Source of the DNA: CAZGOM01 sp964542875
Lineage (GTDB): Bacteria > Planctomycetota > Phycisphaerae > Phycisphaerales > Phycisphaeraceae
NCBI GenBank assembly: GCA_964542875.1
Contig: CAZIWA010000162.1
Span: 1 to 11,245 of the forward strand
Length of the DNA: 11,245 bases
Direction of reading: 5' to 3'
Both the position numbers and the translations under genes were made by a program. Positions 5,944 to 11,245 of this stretch are shown in pieces (positions within the stretch are counted from its first letter, which is position 1; every line of letters starts with the position of its first letter). Under the pieces are notes generated by a model. That model saw only the letters and a list, made by a program, of their open reading frames with translations, ran no database searches and was not told the DNA's origin.

Positions 5944-5965
5944 CACTTGCTTGAGCAAGGTGTTA
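5941..5965. other. Hairpin overlapping the greA stop codon
   Basis: TAACAC (5941-5946) pairs with GTGTTA (5960-5965) and TTGC (5947-5950) with GCAA (5955-5958), leaving G5959 bulged and a TTGA loop. The greA stop codon TAA is the first three bases of the stem. No T-run follows, so it is more likely a 3'-end stabilising stem than an intrinsic terminator. Confidence 0.5.
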
Positions 5966-6009
5966 CAAGGCATTGTCAACACTTGTGTAGTCCGATAATG
6001 GCTTTCACG

Positions 6010-6053
6010 GTCGGGTTAAATTAGGGAATCATCCAAAAAACCCTTGACCCGAC
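6010..6053. promoter_or_regulatory. Inverted repeat overlapping the -35 box of the phosphatase gene
   Basis: GTCGGGT (6010-6016) is the exact reverse complement of ACCCGAC (6047-6053). The pairing extends by a T-G wobble and two A-T pairs to 6019/6044, and GGG (6024-6026) can pair with CCC (6041-6043) after a bulge. The right arm overlaps the -35 hexamer at 6044-6049, so this could be a repressor or activator site, or a terminator-like remnant of greA readthrough control. Confidence 0.4.
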
Positions 6054-6071
6054 TGTGGAATGCCATAGACT
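6044..6071 (+). promoter_or_regulatory. Candidate promoter of the phosphatase gene
   Basis: TTGACC (6044-6049, five of six) and TAGACT (6066-6071, four of six) are separated by 16 bases. The expected start near 6078 would give a leader of about 75 bases that includes the hairpin at 6127-6150. This is the best sigma-70-like promoter in the spacer. Confidence 0.5.
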
Positions 6072-6126
6072 TCCTGCCCCCCGGCCTTAAACTGTTTAAC
6101 ACGGCGCCCTGTCCGCGCTGAAAATC

Positions 6127-6150
6127 GGCCTGACGGGGGGCTGTCAGGCT
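6127..6150 (+). promoter_or_regulatory. Hairpin directly upstream of a GTG start, with a G-run in its loop
   Basis: GCCTGAC (6128-6134) pairs exactly with GTCAGGC (6143-6149), with a G-T wobble adding 6127/6150. The loop is GGGGGGCT. The GTG start at 6153 lies two bases beyond the stem, so the only Shine-Dalgarno-like sequence is the loop itself. The stem may shorten the distance between loop and start codon, or shield the start, making translation structure-dependent. Confidence 0.4.
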
Positions 6151-6152
6151 TT

Positions 6153-8018
6153 GTGGGTTCCATCCAGGTCGGGTCGGGAAAAATACAGGGCAGCGCAGGC
6201 GTTTTGGGCACTCAGGAAATTGAAACCTCGCAAACGTTTAAGCCGGAGGCGAACAGCCACCATGCTTTGACGTTGACCACGCTCATCGAGCCGGCTTTCC
6301 TTCAGGAACTGCAAGACAGTTTCTGCGCGATCAGCCGGCTGCGCATCCGGATCATCGATCAGGATGAAGCGCCGGTGACCAAGCCGACCTTCAAGCCCAA
6401 TGAGTCTTCGGGCACGCTTCAGATCATTGGCCAGATGCTTGAGAAAGCCATCGGGCTGACCTTTGCGCAGTCATACGCCGCGCCCATCGTCGTGGAAGGC
6501 CAGACGCTGGGCGTGGTGCAGACTGAGCCGGGGGAAGAGGCTTACGTGGGCCTGCAGGACGCGCAGGCGCTGCTGGTGAAGCTGACGGATATCGGCGTGG
6601 CGCAGCGGTGGCACGGCAAGGTGCTTGAAGCGGCGCAGGCCGCGGCAGCGCCGACGCCGGAGCAGATCCAACGCGCCATCAACGAACTGGCCAACCACAT
6701 TGCCCATGTGTGCGACCAGGCGCATCAATTGCGCGTGCGCATCGAAGAGCTGGGCACGCTCAACCGGCTCACCACGCTGCTGACTGGCCAACTGGATCTC
6801 CAGCGCAGGCTGGACGTTGCGGTGCGGTCGCTGGTGAGCGTGATGAATCTGAAGGCCGCCTGCATACGGCTGCTTAACGAAGACAAGAACAAGCTGACGA
6901 TCGCGGCGTCTTTCAACCTCAGTGATGCGTACATCCGTGAGAGCGTGATACCGCTGGACCAATCCCCCGTGATGCGCAGCGCGCTGGAAGGGGAGATGGT
7001 CTACATCGAAGACCTCGGCAACGACCCGCGTGTGGTGTACCCGGGCAAGGTGGACCGCGAGGGGCTGGCGTCATCGCTGATCTGCGGGATGGTTTACCGC
7101 GGCAAGTCCATCGGTACGCTGCAGGTTTATTCGGGCGAGGTGTATCACTTTTCCCGGTATGAGATGACGCTGCTGCAGTCGCTGTCGCAGTTGATCGCTT
7201 CGGCCATCGAGAATGCGCTGCTGGACCGGCAGCGGCAGGACAGCCTGCGCGTGCGCGAGCAGCTTCACATGGCTGCGGACGTGCAGAGGCGGATGCTGCC
7301 AAGCCGTATGCCGGAGGTGCCGCCGTTTGAGATTGCGGCGCGGTACATCCCATGCTTTGAGCTGGGCGGGGACTTCTATGACTTTTTCGGACACCAGGGA
7401 CGGCTGGCCGTGACCATCGGCGATGTGGTGGGCAAGGGCATCGCGGCGAGCCTGCTGATGGCGTCTACCCGATCGATGATCCGGGCGACGGCGCAGAACG
7501 TGGCAGAGATCGACCGGATGATGAGCATCGTGAACCGAGCGATCTATCACGACACGCTGCCGAATGAATTCGTCACGCTTTTTTACGGGGAACTGGACCC
7601 CAAAGCGGTGAGGCTGAGCTACTGCAGCGCCGGGCATGAACCGCCGCTGCTGCTGCGGCAAGGAAAGATATTCAAGCTCGACGTGGGCGGCATGGTGCTG
7701 GGCATCGACCCGGACCAGACGTACGACCGGGGGACTGTGAACCTCAAGCCCGGTGATCTGCTCTTTTTGTACACGGACGGATTGTTTGATGCGCAGAACT
7801 TCGAGAATGAAAAGTTCGGGCGCGACCGGATGATGCAGGCGATCCATGAGTGCTCCAACCTGTCGGCGCAGCAATCGGTGAATCATGTGCTTTGGCTGAT
7901 GCGCAAGTTCGTGGGGATGAAGCGGCCCGTGGATGACACTTCGCTGGTGGTGATCCGGGTGTTGCCCGACGCTTCGCCCAAGCCGGAGTCGACGTTCATC
8001 GAGCCGCATGTGGGGTGA
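6153..8018 (+). CDS. PP2C-type (RsbU/SpoIIE) serine phosphatase with PocR-like and GAF sensor domains
   Basis: A 621-residue cytoplasmic signalling phosphatase. RsbU/SpoIIE enzymes usually dephosphorylate an STAS anti-sigma antagonist and so switch on a sigma factor. Residues about 46-150 resemble a PocR sensor (FLQELQDSFCAISRLRIRII, then APIVVEGQTLGVV) but lack its usual cysteine cluster. Residues about 165-205 are helical and probably coiled; 205-356 form a GAF domain (LQRRLDVAVRSLVSVMNLKA, then GLASSLICGMVYRGKSIGTL). A short helix (357-385) leads to the catalytic domain (about 390-604). Metal-binding aspartates are present in GGDFYD (407), GDVVGKG (424), YTDGLFD (542) and VDDTSLVV (594-595), so it should be active. 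No membrane segment. The GTG start at 6153 lacks a classical ribosome-binding site; the first 40 residues are not conserved, so a TTG inside (for example about 6203) remains possible. No STAS or anti-sigma partner lies in the window, so the target is unknown. Confidence 0.9.
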   Translation: MGSIQVGSGKIQGSAGVLGTQEIETSQTFKPEANSHHALTLTTLIEPAFLQELQDSFCAISRLRIRIIDQDEAPVTKPTFKPNESSGTLQIIGQMLEKAIGLTFAQSYAAPIVVEGQTLGVVQTEPGEEAYVGLQDAQALLVKLTDIGVAQRWHGKVLEAAQAAAAPTPEQIQRAINELANHIAHVCDQAHQLRVRIEELGTLNRLTTLLTGQLDLQRRLDVAVRSLVSVMNLKAACIRLLNEDKNKLTIAASFNLSDAYIRESVIPLDQSPVMRSALEGEMVYIEDLGNDPRVVYPGKVDREGLASSLICGMVYRGKSIGTLQVYSGEVYHFSRYEMTLLQSLSQLIASAIENALLDRQRQDSLRVREQLHMAADVQRRMLPSRMPEVPPFEIAARYIPCFELGGDFYDFFGHQGRLAVTIGDVVGKGIAASLLMASTRSMIRATAQNVAEIDRMMSIVNRAIYHDTLPNEFVTLFYGELDPKAVRLSYCSAGHEPPLLLRQGKIFKLDVGGMVLGIDPDQTYDRGTVNLKPGDLLFLYTDGLFDAQNFENEKFGRDRMMQAIHECSNLSAQQSVNHVLWLMRKFVGMKRPVDDTSLVVIRVLPDASPKPESTFIEPHVG

Positions 8019-8033
8019 GTTGGGGGAGGGGAG

Positions 8034-8047
8034 TTATGAATTATGAA
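8034..8047. repeat. Heptamer tandem repeat, TTATGAA x2 with a partial third unit
   Basis: Two exact TTATGAA units followed by TTGAAGA, a degenerate third. It is short, but it has the same 7-base period as the arrays at 1981 and 3364 and occupies the same kind of position, just past a stop codon (15 bases after the phosphatase gene). Confidence 0.55.
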
Positions 8048-8054
8048 TTGAAGA

Positions 8055-8073
8055 GGAAGAGTTAACCACTAAG
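8055..8073. repeat. Shared intergenic motif, copy 2 of 2
   Basis: GGAAGAGTTAACCACTAAG matches 3329-3347 at 17 of 19 positions. It continues into TCACGAAGACACGAAG, where ACGAAG occurs twice at an 8-base step. Confidence 0.55.
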
Positions 8074-8146
8074 TCACGAAGACACGAAGTTAAGAGGCGG
8101 AAAAAGCGGAGTTGGGAAAGGGTGAAGAGCAGGCGGAGTGGGGTCG

Positions 8147-8191
8147 TTACGGGTTGGTTGGCGTGGATGTGGGCGCGTGCCAGACGGAGCA
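8147..8191. repeat. Dispersed repeat, copy 2 of 2
   Basis: Gap-free partner of 2026-2070, with 36 of 45 identical bases. The shared core is TTACGGGTTGG, one variable base, then TGGCGTG, with GCGTGC further on. The hairpin seen after copy 1 is not conserved here. Confidence 0.6.
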
Positions 8192-8234
8192 GAAAGATTA
8201 AGAACACCCTCATCCGTCCTGGAGTACCGGGCCA

Positions 8235-8259
8235 CCTTCCCCCTGGGGAGAAGGGTTTT
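8235..8259 (+). terminator. Probable intrinsic terminator of the phosphatase gene
   Basis: CCTTC (8235-8239) pairs with GAAGG (8250-8254) and CCC (8240-8242) with GGG (8246-8248), with A8249 bulged and a CTG loop. A TTTT run (8256-8259) follows after one G on the plus strand. It lies about 217 bases past the phosphatase stop and just before the end of the convergent ABM-protein gene. The wording of the surrounding sequence resembles a widespread intergenic repeat, so it may be a repeat serving as a terminator. Confidence 0.45.
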
Positions 8260-8275
8260 CAGAAAGAGCCTATTA

Positions 8276-8941
8276 TCAGCCGCAGAGCAGGGCGAAGATG
8301 TATGTCATGGCCGCCAGTGCGAGGGCAAGCAGGGCGAGGCCAGTGAGGGTTGGGCCGGTTGATTGCGTTCGAAGCCAGGGAGAGAGAAAGCGGCTGATGA
8401 CCGGCATGCCGAGCCACTCCAGGAAAGCGACGCTGGCGGCATTTCCCACGAGCATGGCGCCGGCCAGGCCAAGCGGGCGCAGGTGGGGGGACAGGAACAT
8501 CTGGAGGAGCATTACAGTTGGATAGAGTCCGAAAAGGACCGTCAAAAACATTTTCCAATGGGGGACGCGGGGTTCATTGGAACCGCTTTCCATGAACCAT
8601 GCGCCGAAGCCCAGGGGCAGGGTTTTAAGGCGGAAATCCCGAATGTCCGCGGGAAGCTTTCGCATCCACTGGGCGCGCTGGGGCGAAGCGATCCAGTCTT
8701 CCAAGGCCTTTGAATCATCGAAGTGAATGACCACCACCCACTCCTGGGTGGCGTCGTTGCCGGGGTAGACCTCGGTGGTCTGGTATCCCTTGAAGTCCGC
8801 TGCGACGTTGGCCACCTGACGTTGCCATTCCAGAAACACATCGACCCGATCGGCCGGCACATGCTGGACGATGACGGACGATGCGCGGGCCCCGCGAACC
8901 TCGAAAATGCCTTCTTTGCCGGAGTGGACATGCGAATTCAT
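8276..8941 (-). CDS. ABM-domain (antibiotic biosynthesis monooxygenase-like) membrane protein
   Basis: A 221-residue protein of the COG3224-like type: a cytoplasmic dimeric alpha-beta barrel domain fused to a membrane anchor. Residues about 20-118 form the ABM part (SSVIVQHVPADRVDVFLEWQ, then FKGYQTTEVYPG, EWVVVIHFDD, ALEDWIASPQRAQW). The linker VPHWKMFL (about 127-134) precedes three hydrophobic segments at about 131-151, 156-176 and 197-219. Small ABM proteins include quinone-forming oxygenases and haem-degrading enzymes, but for this fused type no reaction is established. The ATG at 8941 has an AAGG ribosome-binding site; a TTG at 8962 in frame is less likely. The gene ends with three different in-frame stops in a row (TGA TAA TAG, 8278-8270). 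It lies 80 bases downstream of the pseudopilin-like gene on the same strand, so co-transcription is possible. Confidence 0.8.
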   Translation of the reverse strand: MNSHVHSGKEGIFEVRGARASSVIVQHVPADRVDVFLEWQRQVANVAADFKGYQTTEVYPGNDATQEWVVVIHFDDSKALEDWIASPQRAQWMRKLPADIRDFRLKTLPLGFGAWFMESGSNEPRVPHWKMFLTVLFGLYPTVMLLQMFLSPHLRPLGLAGAMLVGNAASVAFLEWLGMPVISRFLSPWLRTQSTGPTLTGLALLALALAAMTYIFALLCG

Positions 8942-9021
8942 AAAGCCCTTTTCATTGCACAAGACCGCGGGAAAGCCCAGCGGTTGGCATTACTTTACTT
9001 GATCGGTTTTGGGCGGGCGGT

Positions 9022-9765
9022 TTACGGTTCCCCGGAGCCGCCGTGGTTGTTGCGGCCTTCCATGGCGTAGCCGGCATTGGCGTAGCCGGTGACGTAGAGC
9101 ACGGTGGGATCGGAGCTGGCGACGTGTCCGTCGAGGAAGGAGAAGACGCGCTGCCTGACGTGGAGATTGTCGTAGAGGCGCACGGCGTTCCAGCTTGGCA
9201 GGAGCCAGTCACGCGCGACGCTTTCGCCGGCGATGATGAGATCGTTATGGCGGGCGCCGATGCGGGTGTCATCCAGGCGGACGGGGCCGTCCAAGGCGCG
9301 GTCGAGCCACCATGCGTAGGCGCCGGCTTTGTATTGGTCGTTATCGCGGGCCTGGGTGAGGAAGCTGTTGGGGCCGTAAGAGCCTTCCTCCCAGATGGTG
9401 ACTTTGCCGTAGGTGGTGGGGCACTGCATCACCTTGATCATCCGGGGCGCCCAGTTGGTGAGGCCGGAGTTGGTGGAGATGGAGCTTGGATCGACGTTGA
9501 GGTAGGGGGCGATTTGGACCATCCATTGATAGATGTTGCCGGCTGGGGCGACGACGGGAGGATAGTTTTTGAAGTCGGCGGCGTAGAAGTGCCAGCCGAG
9601 CGACATCTGCCTGACGTTGTTCTTGCATTGGGAGAGGCGGGCGACATCACGTGCCTGGCCCAGGGAGGGGAGGGAAAGGGAGATGAGCAAGGCGATGATG
9701 GCGATGACAACGAGAAGTTCAATGAGGGTGAATCCGCGCGGGGACGCGAGCGAGGTGGGGGACAT
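9022..9765 (-). CDS. Pseudopilin-like protein with prepilin leader and H-X9-DG motif
   Basis: A 247-residue type II secretion-type pseudopilin. The leader SPRG (ending at Gly11) is followed by FTLIELLVVIAIIALLI, with the +1 Phe and the conserved Glu at +5 (Glu16), so prepilin peptidase should cut after Gly11. The hydrophobic helix (12-32) anchors and assembles the protein; the rest is extracytoplasmic. Near the C-terminus, LHVRQRVFSFLDGHV (201-215) contains an exact His-X9-Asp-Gly (His202, Asp212, Gly213), the motif of the expanded planctomycete families. Two cysteines (47, 115) could form a disulfide. The C-terminus is Gly/Asn-rich. The ATG at 9765 has a GGAG seven bases upstream. No secretion-machinery genes are nearby; such orphan pseudopilins are numerous in Planctomycetes and their role is not settled. 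Confidence 0.88.
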   Translation of the reverse strand: MSPTSLASPRGFTLIELLVVIAIIALLISLSLPSLGQARDVARLSQCKNNVRQMSLGWHFYAADFKNYPPVVAPAGNIYQWMVQIAPYLNVDPSSISTNSGLTNWAPRMIKVMQCPTTYGKVTIWEEGSYGPNSFLTQARDNDQYKAGAYAWWLDRALDGPVRLDDTRIGARHNDLIIAGESVARDWLLPSWNAVRLYDNLHVRQRVFSFLDGHVASSDPTVLYVTGYANAGYAMEGRNNHGGSGEP

Positions 9766-9924
9766 GAGTGGCTCCAGAGTGCAGATAGACGAACGATTTT
9801 AAGAGATGTGGAAGGTTCTATTAACGTAGCTTCGGGAAGTTGGGAAAGCAATGGGAATCTTAGAAGGGCGTAGACTCATGTGATTGAGGAATGTTTACGG
9901 ATGGCTTAGCCGAGGGGACTCTTC

Positions 9925-10305
9925 ATGGTTTTGGTGTTGAGGATTTTGACCGCCGCGGTGTGGTTTGTTTTTGGAATCGGATTCAAGGTTTTGAATCTGG
10001 TGCCGCGGCATCGGGTGATCGTGGCGGCGGTGCTGGGGGAAGCAGTGGCGGGACCGGTGACGGTGCTGGTCGGCCTGGCGGAGGCGGGTATTGGGGTTTG
10101 GATTCTTACCGGCCGTTGGCCGCGCCTGTGCATGGCTGTTCAAACTGCAGCGATTGTGGCGATGAATGTTCTGGAATTGATGTTTGCCCGGGATCACCTG
10201 CTGGCGCCGATCCCGATGGTTTGCGCGAACGTGATTTTTCTTTCTGTCGGCTGGTACTGCGCGGTGAAAACGCATGCGCAAAATGAGGCCAGGAAAGCGG
10301 TTTAG
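9925..10305 (+). CDS. Small DoxX-like four-helix membrane protein
   Basis: A 126-residue integral membrane protein with four predicted helices at about 3-23, 42-62, 67-88 and 95-115. The pattern matches the DoxX_3 type: an N-terminal helix with a lysine (GIGFKVLNLVPRHR), a Gly-rich second helix ending in a basic turn (GIGVWILTGRWPRL), then NVLELMFARDHLL and a proline before the last helix. Function of this family is unknown; relatives of DoxX take part in quinone-linked redox processes, but no such link can be shown here. The start is well supported by GAGGGG (9912-9917) seven bases before the ATG. It is divergent from the pseudopilin-like gene (159-base spacer) and 99 bases before the secreted protein gene. 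Confidence 0.7.
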   Translation: MVLVLRILTAAVWFVFGIGFKVLNLVPRHRVIVAAVLGEAVAGPVTVLVGLAEAGIGVWILTGRWPRLCMAVQTAAIVAMNVLELMFARDHLLAPIPMVCANVIFLSVGWYCAVKTHAQNEARKAV

Positions 10306-10329
10306 AGTGAGGAACATCTTGATTCCCAC

Positions 10330-10357
10330 TTGATATGAAAAAGTGCCACGGCACAAT
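10330..10357 (+). promoter_or_regulatory. Candidate promoter of the secreted Pro/Gly-rich protein gene
   Basis: TTGATA (10330-10335, five of six) and CACAAT (10352-10357, four of six) with a 16-base spacer. The start near 10364 would give a leader of about 40 bases. The 9-mer TCTTGATTC occurs on both sides (10317-10325 and 10381-10389), a possible pair of binding sites. Confidence 0.4.
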
Positions 10358-10404
10358 GAAGGCGTCGATCACAAATCCATTCTTGATTCAACTGGAGCAA
10401 TTCC

Positions 10405-11025
10405 GTGGCTAAATCAATACAGCGGGCGTCATGGCGGTGGTTTTTGGGCGGGGCGCTGCTGGCTGCAGGCATTGGTGTTTTGGCTTGGGGAGCGTTTGGC
10501 GGCACGCGGGTTTTTGCGCAGCCGGGGCCTGGGCCGGGCCCTGGCCCCAAGCCAGGCCCTGGGCCGGGCGCGGCGCCGCATCCTGGGCCTGGGCTTAAAC
10601 CTGGCGGGCCTGGGCCGGGGGTGGTGCCGCCGATTGTGGTGAACAGCACTTCGTCTTCGGGTTCGTCGGATGGGTCGAGCAAGGATTCCAGCAAGGAATC
10701 GGATGCTTCAAGTTCCGGTTCGACTTCCGCGGGCAATGCCGCGGGGAATGCGGTGAACTCCGCGGTGGGCGCACTGGGGCAGTTTGTTCAGCCGGAGCTG
10801 GGCGTTTCCATCCCGCAAGGAGGCGGTGCGGTGGTGAAGGGGAGCGACGGCACCGCGGTGTTTATCACGGCGACGGGATCGGTGCGGCCGCTGCCGTTTA
10901 AGGTGAATTCGATCAACTGGGGGATCACGGTGCCCTCCGGCGGGGCGGTGGTGATTAAAGATGTCAGCGGGCAGGTTTATCTGGTGACGGCGGCGGGGGC
11001 TTGCGGGAAATTGGCGGTGCCGTGA
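10405..11025 (+). CDS. Secreted Pro/Gly- and Ser-rich protein with duplicated C-terminal motif
   Basis: I do not recognise this 206-residue protein. It has a basic N-terminus, a hydrophobic core (about 13-31) and a signal-peptidase-like site RVFA-QPG after Ala38, so export is likely. Residues 39-76 are almost only Pro and Gly with rare Lys, His and Ala (PGPGPGPGPKPGPGPG); 80-112 are rich in Ser, Asp and Lys. The C-terminal domain contains two similar units of about 31 residues, 133-163 (GVSIPQGGGAVV, then TAVFITATG) and 173-203 (GITVPSGGAVVI, then QVYLVTAAG), both predicted beta-rich. A single Cys (200) is present. The GTG at 10405 has GGAG seven bases upstream. The layout, signal, flexible spacer and small beta module, suggests a cell-envelope or surface protein. 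The real reading frame is supported by the signal peptide; the opposite strand also reads Pro/Gly-rich because of the GC-rich repeat. Confidence 0.7.
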   Translation: MAKSIQRASWRWFLGGALLAAGIGVLAWGAFGGTRVFAQPGPGPGPGPKPGPGPGAAPHPGPGLKPGGPGPGVVPPIVVNSTSSSGSSDGSSKDSSKESDASSSGSTSAGNAAGNAVNSAVGALGQFVQPELGVSIPQGGGAVVKGSDGTAVFITATGSVRPLPFKVNSINWGITVPSGGAVVIKDVSGQVYLVTAAGACGKLAVP

Positions 11026-11114
11026 GGGGGGCAGGCGTTGAACGAAAGAAAGCAATCAACTCACGCTTGAAGATGTTGCGTCTGTATGGGATGAGGGGAA
11101 TCTTGAATGCCGGG

Positions 11115-11245
11115 CTATTCCACCGGGTTTTCGAGGATGCCGATTTTTTCGATTTCGACTTCCACCTTGTCGCCGGGTTTGAGGAAGATCGGGGGTTTGC
11201 GGGCGACGCCGACGCCGTCGGGGGTGCCGGTGAGGATGACGGTGC
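11115..11245 (-). CDS. Fumarylacetoacetate hydrolase family protein, C-terminal part
   Basis: Only the last 42 codons are in the window; the gene continues past the right edge. Read leftward, it gives TVILTGTPDGVGVARKPP, then LKPGDKVEVEIEKIGILENP and VE before a TAG stop (11117-11115). ILTGTP-GVG followed by LKPGD-VEVEIE-IG-L-NPV is the standard end of the FAH fold, shared by fumarylacetoacetases, 2-hydroxyhepta-2,4-dienedioate isomerases and acylpyruvases, which cleave C-C bonds or isomerise 2-oxo acids using a divalent metal. The metal ligands lie outside the window, so the exact activity cannot be given. It is convergent with the secreted-protein gene, with an 89-base spacer that shows no clear terminator. 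Confidence 0.85.
   Translation of the reverse strand, partial: TVILTGTPDGVGVARKPPIFLKPGDKVEVEIEKIGILENPVE

Larger units (their letters stand above)
8019..8275. other. Gene-free spacer made of repeat fragments and a terminator
   Basis: This 257-base stretch between convergent genes holds two TTATGAA heptamers, the second copy of the TAACCAC motif, a GAAGACACGAAG-type sequence often seen in intergenic repeats, the second dispersed 45-base repeat and a terminator-like hairpin near its right end. Two overlapping 74-codon frames (8122-8362) have no recognisable content and are probably not genes. Confidence 0.6.

Noticed and set aside
5941..5965. Intrinsic terminator of greA
   Set aside because: The hairpin is good, but no T-run follows on either strand, so it was listed only as a hairpin.
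7071..8009. 312-codon minus-strand frame opposite the phosphatase gene
   Set aside because: Rich in Arg, His and Gln with no motifs, while the plus strand encodes an intact PP2C domain with all metal-binding aspartates.
8122..8362. Two overlapping 74-codon plus-strand frames
   Set aside because: They cross repeat sequence and a terminator-like hairpin and run into the convergent gene; no recognisable protein.
9043..9873. 276-codon plus-strand frame opposite the pseudopilin-like gene
   Set aside because: Val/Gly/Asp-rich shadow without motifs; the minus strand has a prepilin leader and H-X9-DG.
10302..10736. 144-codon minus-strand frame with Gly/Pro repeats
   Set aside because: An antisense reading of the near-palindromic GC repeat. 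The plus strand has a signal peptide and a ribosome-binding site.

Overview
The window looks like chromosomal DNA of a planctomycete, most likely class Phycisphaerae. The best pointer is the pseudopilin-like protein at 9022-9765, which has an FTLIELLVVIAIIALL leader and an H-X9-DG motif, the signature of the very large pseudopilin families of Planctomycetes. High G+C content, widely spaced genes in both orientations, and an RsbU-type phosphatase fit this. The assignment is inference from sequence style, not from a marker gene.

Layout. Positions 76-1954 carry an AraC-type regulator followed, on the same strand, by a zinc-dependent deacylase of the aspartoacylase/DoeB type. A repeat-bearing spacer (1955-2204) separates it from a leftward gene for a DUF4261-like protein (2205-3200). 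A 432-base gene-free spacer with a 7-base tandem repeat follows. Next is a leftward UbiD-family decarboxylase (3633-5273), divergent from greA (5479-5943) across a structured 205-base promoter region. A rightward gene (6153-8018) encodes a PocR-like/GAF/PP2C (RsbU/SpoIIE) signalling phosphatase. After another repeat-rich spacer come two leftward genes: a pseudopilin-like protein (9022-9765) and, downstream of it, a membrane-anchored ABM-domain protein (8276-8941). Two rightward genes follow: a small DoxX-like membrane protein (9925-10305) and a secreted Pro/Gly- and Ser-rich protein with a duplicated C-terminal motif (10405-11025). The window ends inside a leftward fumarylacetoacetate-hydrolase-family gene (11115-11245, partial).

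How the genes work together. Most look like independent housekeeping or accessory genes. Plausible functional pairs are the AraC regulator with the deacylase (regulator plus small-molecule catabolic enzyme) and possibly the pseudopilin with the ABM protein (same strand, 80-base gap). I see no defence island, mobile element, CRISPR array, tRNA or rRNA, and no clear undescribed multi-gene system. The most unusual signals are non-coding: terminator-like and nested hairpins around greA/ubiD, a hairpin abutting the GTG start of the phosphatase gene, heptameric tandem repeats in three separate spacers, and a 45-base dispersed repeat pair. Among proteins, the secreted repeat protein is the one least explained by known families.
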